Source of the DNA: Aliishimia sp039978895
GTDB lineage: Bacteria; Pseudomonadota; Alphaproteobacteria; Rhodobacterales; Rhodobacteraceae
Direction of reading: 5' to 3'
NCBI GenBank assembly: GCA_039978895.1
Contig: JBDWAL010000064.1
Span: 1 to 64,000, forward strand
DNA length: 64,000 bases
Each line of letters begins with the position of its first letter. The stretch's first letter is position 1. This document shows, piece after piece, positions 34,256-43,276 of the stretch. Made by a program: the position numbers and the translations under genes. The notes beneath the pieces are model-generated. The model made no database searches and was not told where the DNA came from. It worked only from the letters and a program-made list of their open reading frames with translations.

Positions 34256-35852
34256 GGGGCAGGGGGATATACGTTGCGTCCATTGTTTGGGCCAAGTGTT
34301 GCAGGGTTTTTTCGGGGCGAATGGTTGTGTCGATCACCAAGGCCTCTATGCCCGCGGCTGCGACTTTCGCGGCGATGGCTTGCGCGTCCATGTTGGCCTG
34401 TGCGCGGTCCGCGTCACCGTTCAACGCGATATTGGCGCGCCCATCTGCCAGCAGGACAACCGTTGGGGTCAGCCCTTTTTGAGTCGCCGTGTGTGCAATT
34501 TCGACGGCCCGGGACAGCCCCATCGCCAACGGCGTTGCACCCCCGCCCGGGATTGCAGCCAGACGCCGTTTTGTTTGCACCAACGACCGCGTCGGCGCGA
34601 GCAATACCTCAGCATCGGTGCCACGATAAGACACAAGTGCGACGTGATCGCGCCGGGCATAGGCTTGCCCCAACAACAACTCCACCGCGCCTTTGGCCTC
34701 AGCCAAACGCGACATCGCAGCTGAACCCGATGCATCGACCGCAAAGATCAATAACCGATCCGACAGCGTTTCATAGCGCTTTTGGCGCAGATCAGACTGA
34801 CGGAAAATCGGGCCGAGGCGCGCTGGATCACTGCGTTTGCGCAGCGTTTGCCACGGGATTGCTGCGCGCAAGGTCGCGATCAGATCAATTCGGGCCGTAT
34901 TTGTTCTGCCGCCGTGGCGGGCGGGCAGGGGGCGTCCTTTGCGGTTTCCAATCCGTTTGGTCCCTGATCCGCTGCCCGAAGCACCCCGTGTTGGCGTCGT
35001 GCTAAGATGCGCAAGCACGTCTGGCGGCAGGCTTGCCTTTATCGCGTCTAGCATAACATCATTTGGGGCGGGGAAACTGTCGGTTTGATCGGGCGTGTCG
35101 GCAGCGCTGTCTTCAAGGGGTACGGTATCGCTTTCCGGCTCTTGCGGTAGGCGCGTGGCGCGATGCGCGTACACCAATGCGACACTGGCTGACACGTCCT
35201 CGTTAATCAGCTCATCACGGCCTTTCAACGCGGCATGTGTTTGCGCGGCACACAGCGCAAAGGACGGGGCGCGCAAGCTGGAAATTCCAAGACTGACCGC
35301 AAGACCAACCAAATCCTCCAACATCTGTGCTGACACTCTGATTTTGCGGGCACGCCGCCTGAGAATTGCCAAATCTTCTGGTAAAGTGATCGGCGCAAGC
35401 TCACCCAAAGCAACCGTTTCCAAAGCAACGTGAAACGCCGCGCGGTCCGACAAACCCATTGGCAATGCTTCGCTGTCTTCTGCCCCTTCATCAAATGCCA
35501 AAATGGCATGAGAGCGCCCCGAATCCAAAGCCTGTCCCAGCCGCGCACACATATAAGGGTCCACGCGTTCGGCCATTGGCAACACAATCAATGACGGCGG
35601 GCGGTCCAACAATCCACGTTGCTGCACCAACGTGCCACTACTGAGGGTCGCAGAGAGGTCGATCTCTCCGTCCAGTACCTGCGCGGTCATATGCGGATGC
35701 AATCGCACCGATGGAATGGGTAATGCCGTTGCCGCAGCCTCGAACGCACGCCGGGCCGGGCCAATACGGGCGCGAACAATCATGCCCCCCAAGTTCTGCG
35801 GATCAATCGCCAGGAGTGTCAGCGCAAGTGTCGCGCGCTCCCACGGGGTCAT
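34203..35852 (-). CDS. bchD: Magnesium chelatase subunit D
   Basis: A 549-residue protein. The N-terminal AAA+-like part lacks a proper Walker A, as in known BchD. A proline/acidic linker (around DSAADTPDQTDSFPAP) leads to a C-terminal von Willebrand A domain with the MIDAS motif DASGSA near residue 373 and the GGGATPLA segment. With BchI and BchH it inserts Mg2+ into protoporphyrin IX. BchH is not in the window. Start ATG 35852 abuts the bchI stop. Confidence 0.93.
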   Translation of the reverse strand: MTPWERATLALTLLAIDPQNLGGMIVRARIGPARRAFEAAATALPIPSVRLHPHMTAQVLDGEIDLSATLSSGTLVQQRGLLDRPPSLIVLPMAERVDPYMCARLGQALDSGRSHAILAFDEGAEDSEALPMGLSDRAAFHVALETVALGELAPITLPEDLAILRRRARKIRVSAQMLEDLVGLAVSLGISSLRAPSFALCAAQTHAALKGRDELINEDVSASVALVYAHRATRLPQEPESDTVPLEDSAADTPDQTDSFPAPNDVMLDAIKASLPPDVLAHLSTTPTRGASGSGSGTKRIGNRKGRPLPARHGGRTNTARIDLIATLRAAIPWQTLRKRSDPARLGPIFRQSDLRQKRYETLSDRLLIFAVDASGSAAMSRLAEAKGAVELLLGQAYARRDHVALVSYRGTDAEVLLAPTRSLVQTKRRLAAIPGGGATPLAMGLSRAVEIAHTATQKGLTPTVVLLADGRANIALNGDADRAQANMDAQAIAAKVAAAGIEALVIDTTIRPEKTLQHLAQTMDATYIPLPRADARRVSSAISNSLAE

Positions 35853-36860
35853 CTAGGCGTCCAGCGTTTCTTGCAAAATACGCTCTACGCGGGCGCCTGA
35901 GCCTGCTTCATCCAGAGGGTCGCGACGCAAACGATGCCGCAGTGCCAATGCGGCCGTTGCGCGAATATGCGTCGTGGTCAGCACCGTGTCATCCCGAAAC
36001 GCCGCATAAGCGCGGGCGGCCTTCAACAGGGTCAGCTCACCACGTAGCCCATCAGAGCCTAGATTGATGCAAAGTTCAGCCACAACACGCAACGCAGAGT
36101 CTGGCGTCTTGAGGTCTTTTAGGGTCTGGCGCGCAGTCACAATGCGATCCCGCAGGGCCGCGTCCTCAGTCTGCCAACGTAGCATAAATGCGCTGTGATC
36201 GTTTTCGTAGGCGTCGCGTCGTTTGATCACCTGCACCCTGTCGTCAATATCTGTGGGTGAGGTCACATCCACGGACAGCCCAAATCGGTCCAGCAATTGG
36301 GGGCGCAATTCGCCCTCTTCGGGGTTGCCTGAGCCGACCAAAACAAAGCGGGCCGGATGACGGATAGACAGCCCTTCACGTTCGACCACGTTTTCACCGG
36401 ACTGCGCGACGTCCAACAGCAGATCAACGATGTGATCTTCCAGCAGATTGACCTCATCGATATATAAATACCCGCGGTTGGCCTGCGCAAACAGTCCCGG
36501 CTGAAACGCCTTTTCGCCCTTAGATAGGGCCTTTTCGATGTCCAACGCACCAGTCACGCGATCTTCTGAGGCGCCCAAAGGCAAATCAATCACCGGCGTG
36601 GGAATGTCCCCCGTGGAAATGTCCTGAATATCGGCCCAGTCGGGGCAATCTTCGGGCTGTGCGCAATTCACCGGGCAATCCTTGACGACGTTGATGGGGG
36701 GCAATAGTCCGGCCAAGGCGCGCACGGCGGTGGATTTGCCGGTTCCGCGTTCTCCGAAAACCAGTACGCCGCCGATTGACGGGTCAATCGCAGTCAGGAT
36801 CATGGCCTGTTTCATGTCTTCCTGACCGACGATCGCAGAAAAGGGGAAGGGATGCTTCAT
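35853..36860 (-). CDS. bchI: Magnesium chelatase ATPase subunit I
   Basis: A 335-residue AAA+ ATPase with Walker A GERGTGKST (36-44), Walker B region RGYLYIDEVNLLEDHIVD and sensor LVGSGNPEEGELRPQLLDR. Hexameric BchI drives Mg2+ insertion with BchD and BchH. ATG 36860 is chosen because MKHPFPFSAIVGQEDMKQAM is the family's usual start and it overlaps the crtA stop (ATGA); the open frame runs further upstream, but that part lies antisense-free inside crtA in another frame. Confidence 0.95.
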   Translation of the reverse strand: MKHPFPFSAIVGQEDMKQAMILTAIDPSIGGVLVFGERGTGKSTAVRALAGLLPPINVVKDCPVNCAQPEDCPDWADIQDISTGDIPTPVIDLPLGASEDRVTGALDIEKALSKGEKAFQPGLFAQANRGYLYIDEVNLLEDHIVDLLLDVAQSGENVVEREGLSIRHPARFVLVGSGNPEEGELRPQLLDRFGLSVDVTSPTDIDDRVQVIKRRDAYENDHSAFMLRWQTEDAALRDRIVTARQTLKDLKTPDSALRVVAELCINLGSDGLRGELTLLKAARAYAAFRDDTVLTTTHIRATAALALRHRLRRDPLDEAGSGARVERILQETLDA

Positions 36861-37561
36861 GCGTTGTCCAGTTCTTGCAAGGGCGAGGTGCCGCCCCATG
36901 TGCCGCTGTCGGAAATCAGTGTGAAACGTGCGTAGAGTTCTTCTTTGAACCACCCATCTGCGCGCACCGCCTTGATGGCTTCGGCGTGGGGTCCGGTTCT
37001 TGCGAACTGAGACATGCTGTTGGCGTCGGGCCAAATCGAGAATGTAACCTGCTGCATCCACGGAACTTCCCCGATGCCCATTTTGAAGACGACGTTGGGG
37101 TCTTTGCCGATCACAGTCGAGATGTTGGGCACACGCGCCCAGAATTTGGCCAGCATGCGGGGACGCAGTGTTGCCCGTGTCAAAGCGGCCAGGGGGCCGG
37201 TCTGCGCAGCGGGGGAGGGGGCAAACGGTGTCTGTCCGGACCATTCACCCCGTGCGGTGTCAGGGCTCATGAAAACCGTCCAGCTTTCCTGTGCTTGTGT
37301 GCGATATCGCCGGAAAACGTCGGCGCTTTGAACCGAGTCCTGCGCGGCACGTGCATCAGGCCACGTCGCAAGGATCGCATAGACAGATGTGTCGGGACGC
37401 GGTGTAAACCCCTCGCCCGAACCTGACCCGCAGAGTTTCCAAAACCCAATACCGGGGATTCGGCCCAAAGGTCCACGCGCAAGCCCCATCATCGCAAAGG
37501 CCCAAAGGCGGCTTCGAAACGTTCCAAATTTAAAGAAGCTAAGGCTTACGACTTGCGTCAT
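36857..37561 (-). CDS. crtA: Spheroidene monooxygenase CrtA
   Basis: A 234-residue haem-containing CrtA-type monooxygenase, starting MTQVVSLSFFKFGTFRSRLW and containing GLARGPLGRIPGIGFWKLCG. It adds the keto group that converts spheroidene to spheroidenone under air, giving the pink colour of aerobic phototrophs. First gene of crtA-bchI-bchD-bchO, divergent from crtI with two PpsR boxes in the 113-bp gap. Confidence 0.92.
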   Translation of the reverse strand: MTQVVSLSFFKFGTFRSRLWAFAMMGLARGPLGRIPGIGFWKLCGSGSGEGFTPRPDTSVYAILATWPDARAAQDSVQSADVFRRYRTQAQESWTVFMSPDTARGEWSGQTPFAPSPAAQTGPLAALTRATLRPRMLAKFWARVPNISTVIGKDPNVVFKMGIGEVPWMQQVTFSIWPDANSMSQFARTGPHAEAIKAVRADGWFKEELYARFTLISDSGTWGGTSPLQELDNA

Positions 37562-37581
37562 GGCGCTGGGATTCCCAATTA

Positions 37582-37599
37582 TGTCAACTTACCTTGACA
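37582..37599. promoter_or_regulatory. PpsR/CrtJ-type box, crtA side
   Basis: TGTCAACTTACCTTGACA is a TGT-N12-ACA palindrome, 21 bp from the crtA ATG in the crtA-crtI divergent gap. Confidence 0.8.
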
Positions 37600-37637
37600 C
37601 ATTTGCCTTGCATTGTGAAGGTCTATCACCCTAGAAT

Positions 37638-37655
37638 TGTCAAGTAAACTAGACA
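37638..37655. promoter_or_regulatory. PpsR/CrtJ-type box, crtI side
   Basis: TGTCAAGTAAACTAGACA, the second TGT-N12-ACA match, 19 bp before the crtI ATG. With the first it could repress both divergent operons. Confidence 0.8.
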
Positions 37656-37674
37656 TCCTACATATTGGACACGT

Positions 37675-39219
37675 ATGACCCGGCTCGCTGAAACCGCTCA
37701 AGACAACCGCGCGATTGTGATCGGTGCAGGCCTTGGTGGGTTGGCGGCGGCAATGCGCTTGGGGGCCAAAGGCTATCAAGTGACAGTGTTGGACAAATTG
37801 GACCGGACCGGGGGGCGGGGCTCTTCGGTCACGCAAAACGGTCACCGGTTTGATCTAGGCCCGACGATTGTGACCATGCCGCAAGTGTTCGAAACGCTGT
37901 GGGCTGAATGCGCAGGCGACTTTCATGCGGATGTGGATCTGCGCCCGATTGAACCGTTCTACGAGGTGCGCTGGCCAGACGGGTCGACGTTCCGCGCCAG
38001 TTCTGATGACGACAAGATGCTGGCGGAAGTCGCGCGTCTTAGCCCGTCGGATGTGGCGGGGTTCAAGCAGTTCCTCAAGGACGCGCGCACCCGGTACGTC
38101 GTGGGATATGAAGGAATGGTCGCCAAGCCCATGCACAAGTTGTGGGCGACCGTGAAGGTGTTGCCCATGTTCGCGTGGCTGCGCGCGGATCGTTCAATTT
38201 ATGGTCTGGTCTCACGGCGGATCAAAGACGCGCGCCTGCGCATGGCCTTGTCGTTCCATCCTTTGTTCATCGGTGGTGATCCGATGCATGTAACGTCCAT
38301 TTACGCGTTGGTCGCACATCTGGAGAAGACCCACGGCGTTCATTACGCAATGGGCGGCGTGCAGGCGATTGCCGACGCGATGGCAGCAGTTGTGCGCCGT
38401 CAGGGCGGCGAGATTGTACACGAAAGCGTGGTGGATGAAATCCTTGTCCAAGACGGCGCTGTGCAGGGTGTGCGTCTAAGTGATGGACAACAGCACACCG
38501 CCCCCTTGATCGTCAGTAATGCTGATGCGGGTCACACCTATTCTCAGTTATTGCGCCATCACACCAAGCGGCGCTGGACTCCGCGCAAACTGGCGCGGCG
38601 GCGTTGGTCTATGGGTTTGTACGTTTGGTATTTCGGCACCAAGGGCACGCAAGGGAAATGGACAGATGTCGGCCACCACACCATCGTGAATGGTCCGCGG
38701 TTCAAAGGATTGCTGCGCGACATCTTCATGAAGGGCAAATTGTCAGATGACATGAGCCTATACATCCACCGCCCTGCGCTCACCGATCCAACGGTGGCAC
38801 CTGATGGGGATGATACGTTCTATGTCCTGTCGCCTGTGCCGCATCTGGGCTGGAAAAACGCGGTGGATTGGCAACGCGAAGAACCGCTTTACCGGGCCAA
38901 AGTTGCTGCCGAAGTCGAAAAAATACTGCCCGGATTCCAAGATCACATTGTGACAGAAACAGTGTTCACACCGGAAACATTCCGCGACCGCTATTTGTCG
39001 CCCCATGGCTGTGGATTTTCCATTGAGCCGCGCATTCTGCAAAGCGCATGGTTCCGCCCCCACAATGTCAGCGAAGAGGTGCTCGGACTGTACCTTGTCG
39101 GCGCAGGAACACATCCGGGCGCTGGTTTGCCCGGCGTCGTCTCCAGTGCTGAGGTCGTTGCGAATTTGGTGCCTGATATGCCTGTTTCTGTCCAGCACAA
39201 CCGATTGGCCGCCGAATGA
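37675..39219 (+). CDS. crtI: Phytoene desaturase CrtI
   Basis: A 514-residue FAD-dependent desaturase with dinucleotide fold VIGAGLGGLAAAMRLG (12-27) and the C-terminal carotenoid-oxidase signature (LVGAGTHPGAGLPGVVSSAE). It introduces three double bonds into phytoene to give neurosporene when CrtC/D act, as expected for the spheroidene pathway. Overlaps crtB by 4 bp (ATGA), so translation is coupled. Confidence 0.94.
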   Translation: MTRLAETAQDNRAIVIGAGLGGLAAAMRLGAKGYQVTVLDKLDRTGGRGSSVTQNGHRFDLGPTIVTMPQVFETLWAECAGDFHADVDLRPIEPFYEVRWPDGSTFRASSDDDKMLAEVARLSPSDVAGFKQFLKDARTRYVVGYEGMVAKPMHKLWATVKVLPMFAWLRADRSIYGLVSRRIKDARLRMALSFHPLFIGGDPMHVTSIYALVAHLEKTHGVHYAMGGVQAIADAMAAVVRRQGGEIVHESVVDEILVQDGAVQGVRLSDGQQHTAPLIVSNADAGHTYSQLLRHHTKRRWTPRKLARRRWSMGLYVWYFGTKGTQGKWTDVGHHTIVNGPRFKGLLRDIFMKGKLSDDMSLYIHRPALTDPTVAPDGDDTFYVLSPVPHLGWKNAVDWQREEPLYRAKVAAEVEKILPGFQDHIVTETVFTPETFRDRYLSPHGCGFSIEPRILQSAWFRPHNVSEEVLGLYLVGAGTHPGAGLPGVVSSAEVVANLVPDMPVSVQHNRLAAE

Positions 39220-40256
39220 TCAAACCTGCCGACCTAGACCATTGCCGCGATGTGATCCGCACTGGGTCGTTATCGTTTCATGCCGCATCAAAGCTGTTGC
39301 CCGCATCGGTGCGCGATCCAGCACTTGCGCTCTATGCATTTTGCCGTTTGGCAGATGACGAGGTGGATGAGGGCGACAACAAAGCGCGCGCGGTGATCGA
39401 TCTGCAGGAACGGCTGCGGCTGGCTTATGCAGGGCGCCCCCGGAATGCACCGGAGGACCGCGCATTTGCTGCCGTGATCGAGATGTTCGACATGCCGCGG
39501 GAATTGCCCGAAGCTTTGCTGGAAGGGCTTGCCTGGGATGCGACGGAACGGCGCTATGACAGCTTGGCCGATTTGCGCAGCTATTGCGCGCGCGTGGCCT
39601 CGGCTGTTGGGGCGATGATGTGTGTGTTGATGCGTGTGCGCGATGCAGATGCGTTGGCGCGGGCCTGTGATTTGGGTGTCGCGATGCAGTTGACGAATAT
39701 TGCACGGGATGTGGGCGAGGATGCACGCATGGGCCGGATCTATTTGCCACTGGATTGGGTGCGCGCGCATGGGCTTGATCAAGACGCATTCCTCAGCGCG
39801 CCGCAAGCCGCGCCCGAGGTCAAACAGATGGTTAAGGACCTGCTGCGCGACGCACAGGGGCTTTATGTTCGCTCCGAGGCGGGGATATCCGTTCTGCCAA
39901 TGCGTGCCCGGACCGGAATTTTCGCCGCGCGTTTTATATACGCCGCAATCGGCGAGGCTGTGCACCGCAACGGATACGATTCCGTCAACCACCGCGCGCG
40001 CACCTCCAAAACCCAAAAGATTGCGCTAATCGGGAAATCTGCCTTGCGCGCCGGCAGCTCGGTGATCCTGCCAAAATCACCCATCTTATTTGCCCCGCCT
40101 GTCCCTGAAACCCGTTTTTTGATCGATGCTGTGGCCAGCAATGCGCCGCAGTCACAAACATGGGGGCTGGGACGCACGGGGTCATTGCTTGCGGTGATGG
40201 CTGAGCTTAAGGCGCGCGAAAATGGCGGGCACACAAGTGGGGTGGCGGCAGAGTAA
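39216..40256 (+). CDS. crtB: Phytoene synthase CrtB
   Basis: A 346-residue squalene/phytoene synthase. The first aspartate motif appears as DDEVDE (47-52), the second region as NIARDVGEDARMGRIYLP. It condenses two geranylgeranyl diphosphates to phytoene. Coupled to crtI upstream and followed 21 bp later by tspO. Confidence 0.94.
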   Translation: MIKPADLDHCRDVIRTGSLSFHAASKLLPASVRDPALALYAFCRLADDEVDEGDNKARAVIDLQERLRLAYAGRPRNAPEDRAFAAVIEMFDMPRELPEALLEGLAWDATERRYDSLADLRSYCARVASAVGAMMCVLMRVRDADALARACDLGVAMQLTNIARDVGEDARMGRIYLPLDWVRAHGLDQDAFLSAPQAAPEVKQMVKDLLRDAQGLYVRSEAGISVLPMRARTGIFAARFIYAAIGEAVHRNGYDSVNHRARTSKTQKIALIGKSALRAGSSVILPKSPILFAPPVPETRFLIDAVASNAPQSQTWGLGRTGSLLAVMAELKARENGGHTSGVAAE

Positions 40257-40277
40257 GACCTGCTTTAGCGTTACATT

Positions 40278-40757
40278 ATGGATATTACACTCTTCCTCAT
40301 CTTCCTTGCGGCCTGCTTTGGCGCAGCAGGAACAGGCGCAACATTCCCACCGGGTGTTTGGTATCAACAGCTTGCCAAGCCGACGTGGACCCCACCCAAT
40401 TGGCTGTTCCCTGTAATGTGGACGACAATTTATGTGCTGATCTCCTTTGCGGCTGCGCGGGTCGCAGGGCAGGAGGGCAGTGCCTATGCGATGGCGTTTT
40501 GGACCGCGCAGATTGCGTTTAACGCGCTTTGGACCCCGATATTCTTTGGCCTGCGCCGCCTTAAGGGCGCTTTGATTGCGATGGCTTGCCTGTGGTTGTC
40601 GGTTCTGGGGTGCGTTGTGGCCCATTGGCAGTTGGATTTATGGGCGGGTCTGGCGATGCTGCCATATCTGGCATGGGTGAGTGTCGCGGCCCTTTTGAAT
40701 TACACCGTGGCGCACATGAACCCGAACGTAGCGCCGCTGGATTTATCCAAGCTTTAG
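40278..40757 (+). CDS. tspO: TspO/MBR tryptophan-rich sensory protein
   Basis: A 159-residue membrane protein with five helices and the family's aromatic signature (FPPGVWYQQLAKPTWTPPNW, then MWTTIYVLISFAA). TspO (formerly crtK) binds porphyrins and, in Rhodobacter, modulates photosynthesis gene expression in response to oxygen. Third gene of crtI-crtB-tspO. Its stop overlaps the convergent crtC stop by 4 bp. Confidence 0.92.
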   Translation: MDITLFLIFLAACFGAAGTGATFPPGVWYQQLAKPTWTPPNWLFPVMWTTIYVLISFAAARVAGQEGSAYAMAFWTAQIAFNALWTPIFFGLRRLKGALIAMACLWLSVLGCVVAHWQLDLWAGLAMLPYLAWVSVAALLNYTVAHMNPNVAPLDLSKL

Positions 40758-41674
40758 AACACCCAACCCCGACGGCGTGGTACACGTAATGCCAACATCG
40801 GCTTGATCAACGGGTTCGCATAGCGCCTTAGATCAAGTGCTTCGTGCACACCTTGCACGACCTCTCCGTCAATCTGGGTTTCAACGACCGCGCGCGAATA
40901 GAACGGCGCGTCCAGCATGGGTTTCACCTGTCGTGGTGTAATTCCAGGGTCTGCCCGTGTGTCCCGGCGCAAGGCCCATAAGGTCCGCTTGAAAGGGATC
41001 GAAGCCGGCGCGCCAACGGATCGTGCCTGCCCGTCTGGCAGAAAGTTAATCGCCGCATCAAGCTGTGATCCATCCGTGCGTTTGGCGTCATAAAAACATG
41101 TCGCCCCATCCGCTGTCGGATAGCGTGCCCATGTCCATGTGGCAAAGTCTTGTTCAAGCGGGCGTGTCCCAAAATTACTGTCAAAATAGCCGTGCCCCTC
41201 AAACTGCCATCCCGGCGCATCCAACTCGACCGAGATATCGGCAATCGGCGCAAACGGACGCCAGACATGCTCGCCCCCCTCAGTCAAAGGCAGCTCGACC
41301 TGCGTTACAGCGCTTGGCGTCAGGGTAATCTGCCCCCGCATGCGCGAAATCAAAGGCAATGAGGAGACTTCGTCAATGTCGATCACCAATTTGCGCCCGG
41401 TCCAGCGCAGGCTGGATGGTCCAACTTGCAGGCAATCTTTGGACTGACGCAACGCTGCGCGCCCTCGGTCGGTCATCGCGAAACGTCCCCCCTTCCCATA
41501 GGTCGCAACATTGATGCAGCAGTGGTTTTCTGGGTCCCCACGACCTGACCACGCGTACCAAGGCGAAAAGACAGACCCGATAAAGCCAATAACTGACACA
41601 GCCCGCGTTCCATCGTGACTGACCCCGTCCACGTACCACCATGCATAACCACCCGGTGGGACGTTTATGTCAAA
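40754..41674 (-). CDS. crtC: Hydroxyneurosporene synthase (carotenoid 1,2-hydratase) CrtC
   Basis: About 300 residues match CrtC from FDINVPPGGYAWWYVDGVS to the C-terminus (GSVFSPWYAWSGRGDPENHC is characteristic). The enzyme hydrates the terminal double bond of neurosporene. The start is unresolved: no in-frame ATG, GTG or TTG lies just before FDINVPP. The frame stays open 290 bp upstream to an ATG at 41968, but that part is out of frame within the crtD coding sequence and lacks CrtC similarity. A GTG at 41632 would cut off the conserved PGGYAWW. A rare start codon, or a sequencing indel, is possible. Confidence 0.88.
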   Translation of the reverse strand, partial: FDINVPPGGYAWWYVDGVSHDGTRAVSVIGFIGSVFSPWYAWSGRGDPENHCCINVATYGKGGRFAMTDRGRAALRQSKDCLQVGPSSLRWTGRKLVIDIDEVSSLPLISRMRGQITLTPSAVTQVELPLTEGGEHVWRPFAPIADISVELDAPGWQFEGHGYFDSNFGTRPLEQDFATWTWARYPTADGATCFYDAKRTDGSQLDAAINFLPDGQARSVGAPASIPFKRTLWALRRDTRADPGITPRQVKPMLDAPFYSRAVVETQIDGEVVQGVHEALDLRRYANPLIKPMLALRVPRRRGWVF

Positions 41675-43167
41675 GGCAGGTCGCTCAGAATCGCCGCGGC
41701 CGCGTGCTGCGCGGAGAGAACTGCCATCGGCACACCCGCGCCCGGATGTGCCCCGCCGCCCGTCAAATACAGACCCTTCATCGCGGTGCGCGCAGTCGGG
41801 CGTTGAAACGCGGCCATCATCCCGTGTGGGGACCGCCCGTAAAGCGACCCTGTCGAGGCCGGGAACATTTGATCGAAATCCTGCGGTCCAGTCACTGTCG
41901 TCACATCTGGTGTCGGTGAGAAGGTCAGCCCGTAGTCCCTGAGCTGTGAAAGGATGCGTGTCTGACATTGCTGTTTCACTTCTTGTGATGGGATATCAGC
42001 GCCCAACGGAGGGCTGTTTAGGATAATTTCAAACCGCTCTAGCCCGACAGGGGGATCGTGCCCAAACCTGTCTTGCGCACAGATATATAGGGTCGGGTCG
42101 GTTTGGTTCTGACCTTTGGCGAGCGACGCATATTCGTCCTTTGGGTCCTTGGCGAAAAACACATTGTGCGCGGCAAGCGGTTGCCCGGATGGTGTTGCCG
42201 CAAAACTCATCACATGGGCCGACAGACTGCGCGGTGCGACACCCGTGGGTGACACAGCCATCGCGCAGTCGGTTCCGAGTGCGCCCGTCGCCAGCGCGTT
42301 TGGATCACCGTTGAAGACAACAGCATCAACCTGAAATCGACGGTCCTCGGTCTGGATTGCGCAAATGGTGCCGCCTTGTGTTTCGATCCGCGTCACGTGG
42401 GACTCATAATGAAATTCAGCGCCCTTACGTTCTGCCGCCTTCGCAATACTGAGGGCAAGTTGGTGCATCCCACCTTCCACGTGCCACACGCCCTGACTCT
42501 CGGCGTGCCAGATTAAGCCGAGCAGCGCAGGTGTCGCCATAGGAAGCCCACCAACATAGGTGGCATAACGCGCAAACAACTGTGCAAGGCGCGGTTCTGA
42601 AAACTGGCGGTTTAAAGAGGTCGCAAAGTTGCGCAATGGGTCCATCGCCGGAACAATGCGCGGACCAGTGGCCACGATTCGCGCAACAGCCGCCAGTGAT
42701 GGTGTGGGCGTTTGCATCATGGGAGCATCAAATGTCTCGAATAGGCGTTGTGCTTTGGCCGAAAAGGCAGAAAATTCCCGCGCAGATTTTGACCCGAACG
42801 CGGCGTGCACATTGTCAAAGCTCAACTGTGGATCATGCATCAGATCAAGGGTTGTGCCGTCGTGCCAGAAATGTCGGGCCAATAGGTCTTGTCGGTGAAA
42901 GGTCACAACATCTTCCAACCTCAATCCCACCTCCGAAAATAGGGCGTCAAACACAGATTTCAGCGTCAGAACGGTTGGCCCCGCATCGACCGGGCCAGCG
43001 GGTGTCGCCACTTGCCGCATTTTGCCGCCGGGCGCGCTGTGACGTTCCAGAACTGTTGTGCGAATACCGTGATGCGCCAGCCGTAGCGCGGTAGCCAATC
43101 CGCCTATTCCAGCGCCAATAACCACAACATGAGGCGAGGTCTGCGGCACGGATTGGGTTCCTTTCAT
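41665..43167 (-). CDS. crtD: Hydroxyneurosporene desaturase (methoxyneurosporene dehydrogenase) CrtD
   Basis: A 500-residue FAD-dependent desaturase paralogous to crtI; nucleotide-binding HVVVIGAGIGGLATALRLAH near residues 13-32 and C-terminal LYLTGGGAHPGAGVPMAVLS. It desaturates the C3-C4 bond of hydroxy- or methoxyneurosporene. Divergent from crtE with a PpsR-type box between. Together with the overlapping crtC it forms a two-gene minus-strand operon. Confidence 0.92.
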   Translation of the reverse strand: MKGTQSVPQTSPHVVVIGAGIGGLATALRLAHHGIRTTVLERHSAPGGKMRQVATPAGPVDAGPTVLTLKSVFDALFSEVGLRLEDVVTFHRQDLLARHFWHDGTTLDLMHDPQLSFDNVHAAFGSKSAREFSAFSAKAQRLFETFDAPMMQTPTPSLAAVARIVATGPRIVPAMDPLRNFATSLNRQFSEPRLAQLFARYATYVGGLPMATPALLGLIWHAESQGVWHVEGGMHQLALSIAKAAERKGAEFHYESHVTRIETQGGTICAIQTEDRRFQVDAVVFNGDPNALATGALGTDCAMAVSPTGVAPRSLSAHVMSFAATPSGQPLAAHNVFFAKDPKDEYASLAKGQNQTDPTLYICAQDRFGHDPPVGLERFEIILNSPPLGADIPSQEVKQQCQTRILSQLRDYGLTFSPTPDVTTVTGPQDFDQMFPASTGSLYGRSPHGMMAAFQRPTARTAMKGLYLTGGGAHPGAGVPMAVLSAQHAAAAILSDLPLT

Positions 43168-43196
43168 GCGACGGTGATTGACAGGCTGCGCAATAA

Positions 43197-43214
43197 TGTC
43201 CAGTTTAGTTTACA
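43197..43214. promoter_or_regulatory. PpsR/CrtJ-type box, crtD/crtE
   Basis: TGTCCAGTTTAGTTTACA is an exact TGT-N12-ACA match, 30 bp from the crtD start and about 62 bp before crtE. Only one box was found here. Confidence 0.75.
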
Positions 43215-43276
43215 CACAAGCCGTCAGCAAGAAAATACACTTTCCCACGCGGCACTGGCTAACAGCGGAGCACATC

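Noticed and set aside
34043..35005. 320-aa plus-strand open frame
   Set aside because: Antisense to bchO and bchD, arginine/proline-rich composition typical of a shadow frame, no motifs.
36861..37244. Upstream extension of the bchI frame
   Set aside because: The extra 128 codons lie in another frame within crtA and have no similarity to BchI; ATG 36860 fits the family.
41675..41968. Long N-terminal extension of crtC from ATG 41968
   Set aside because: It reads out of frame through crtD and lacks CrtC-like residues.
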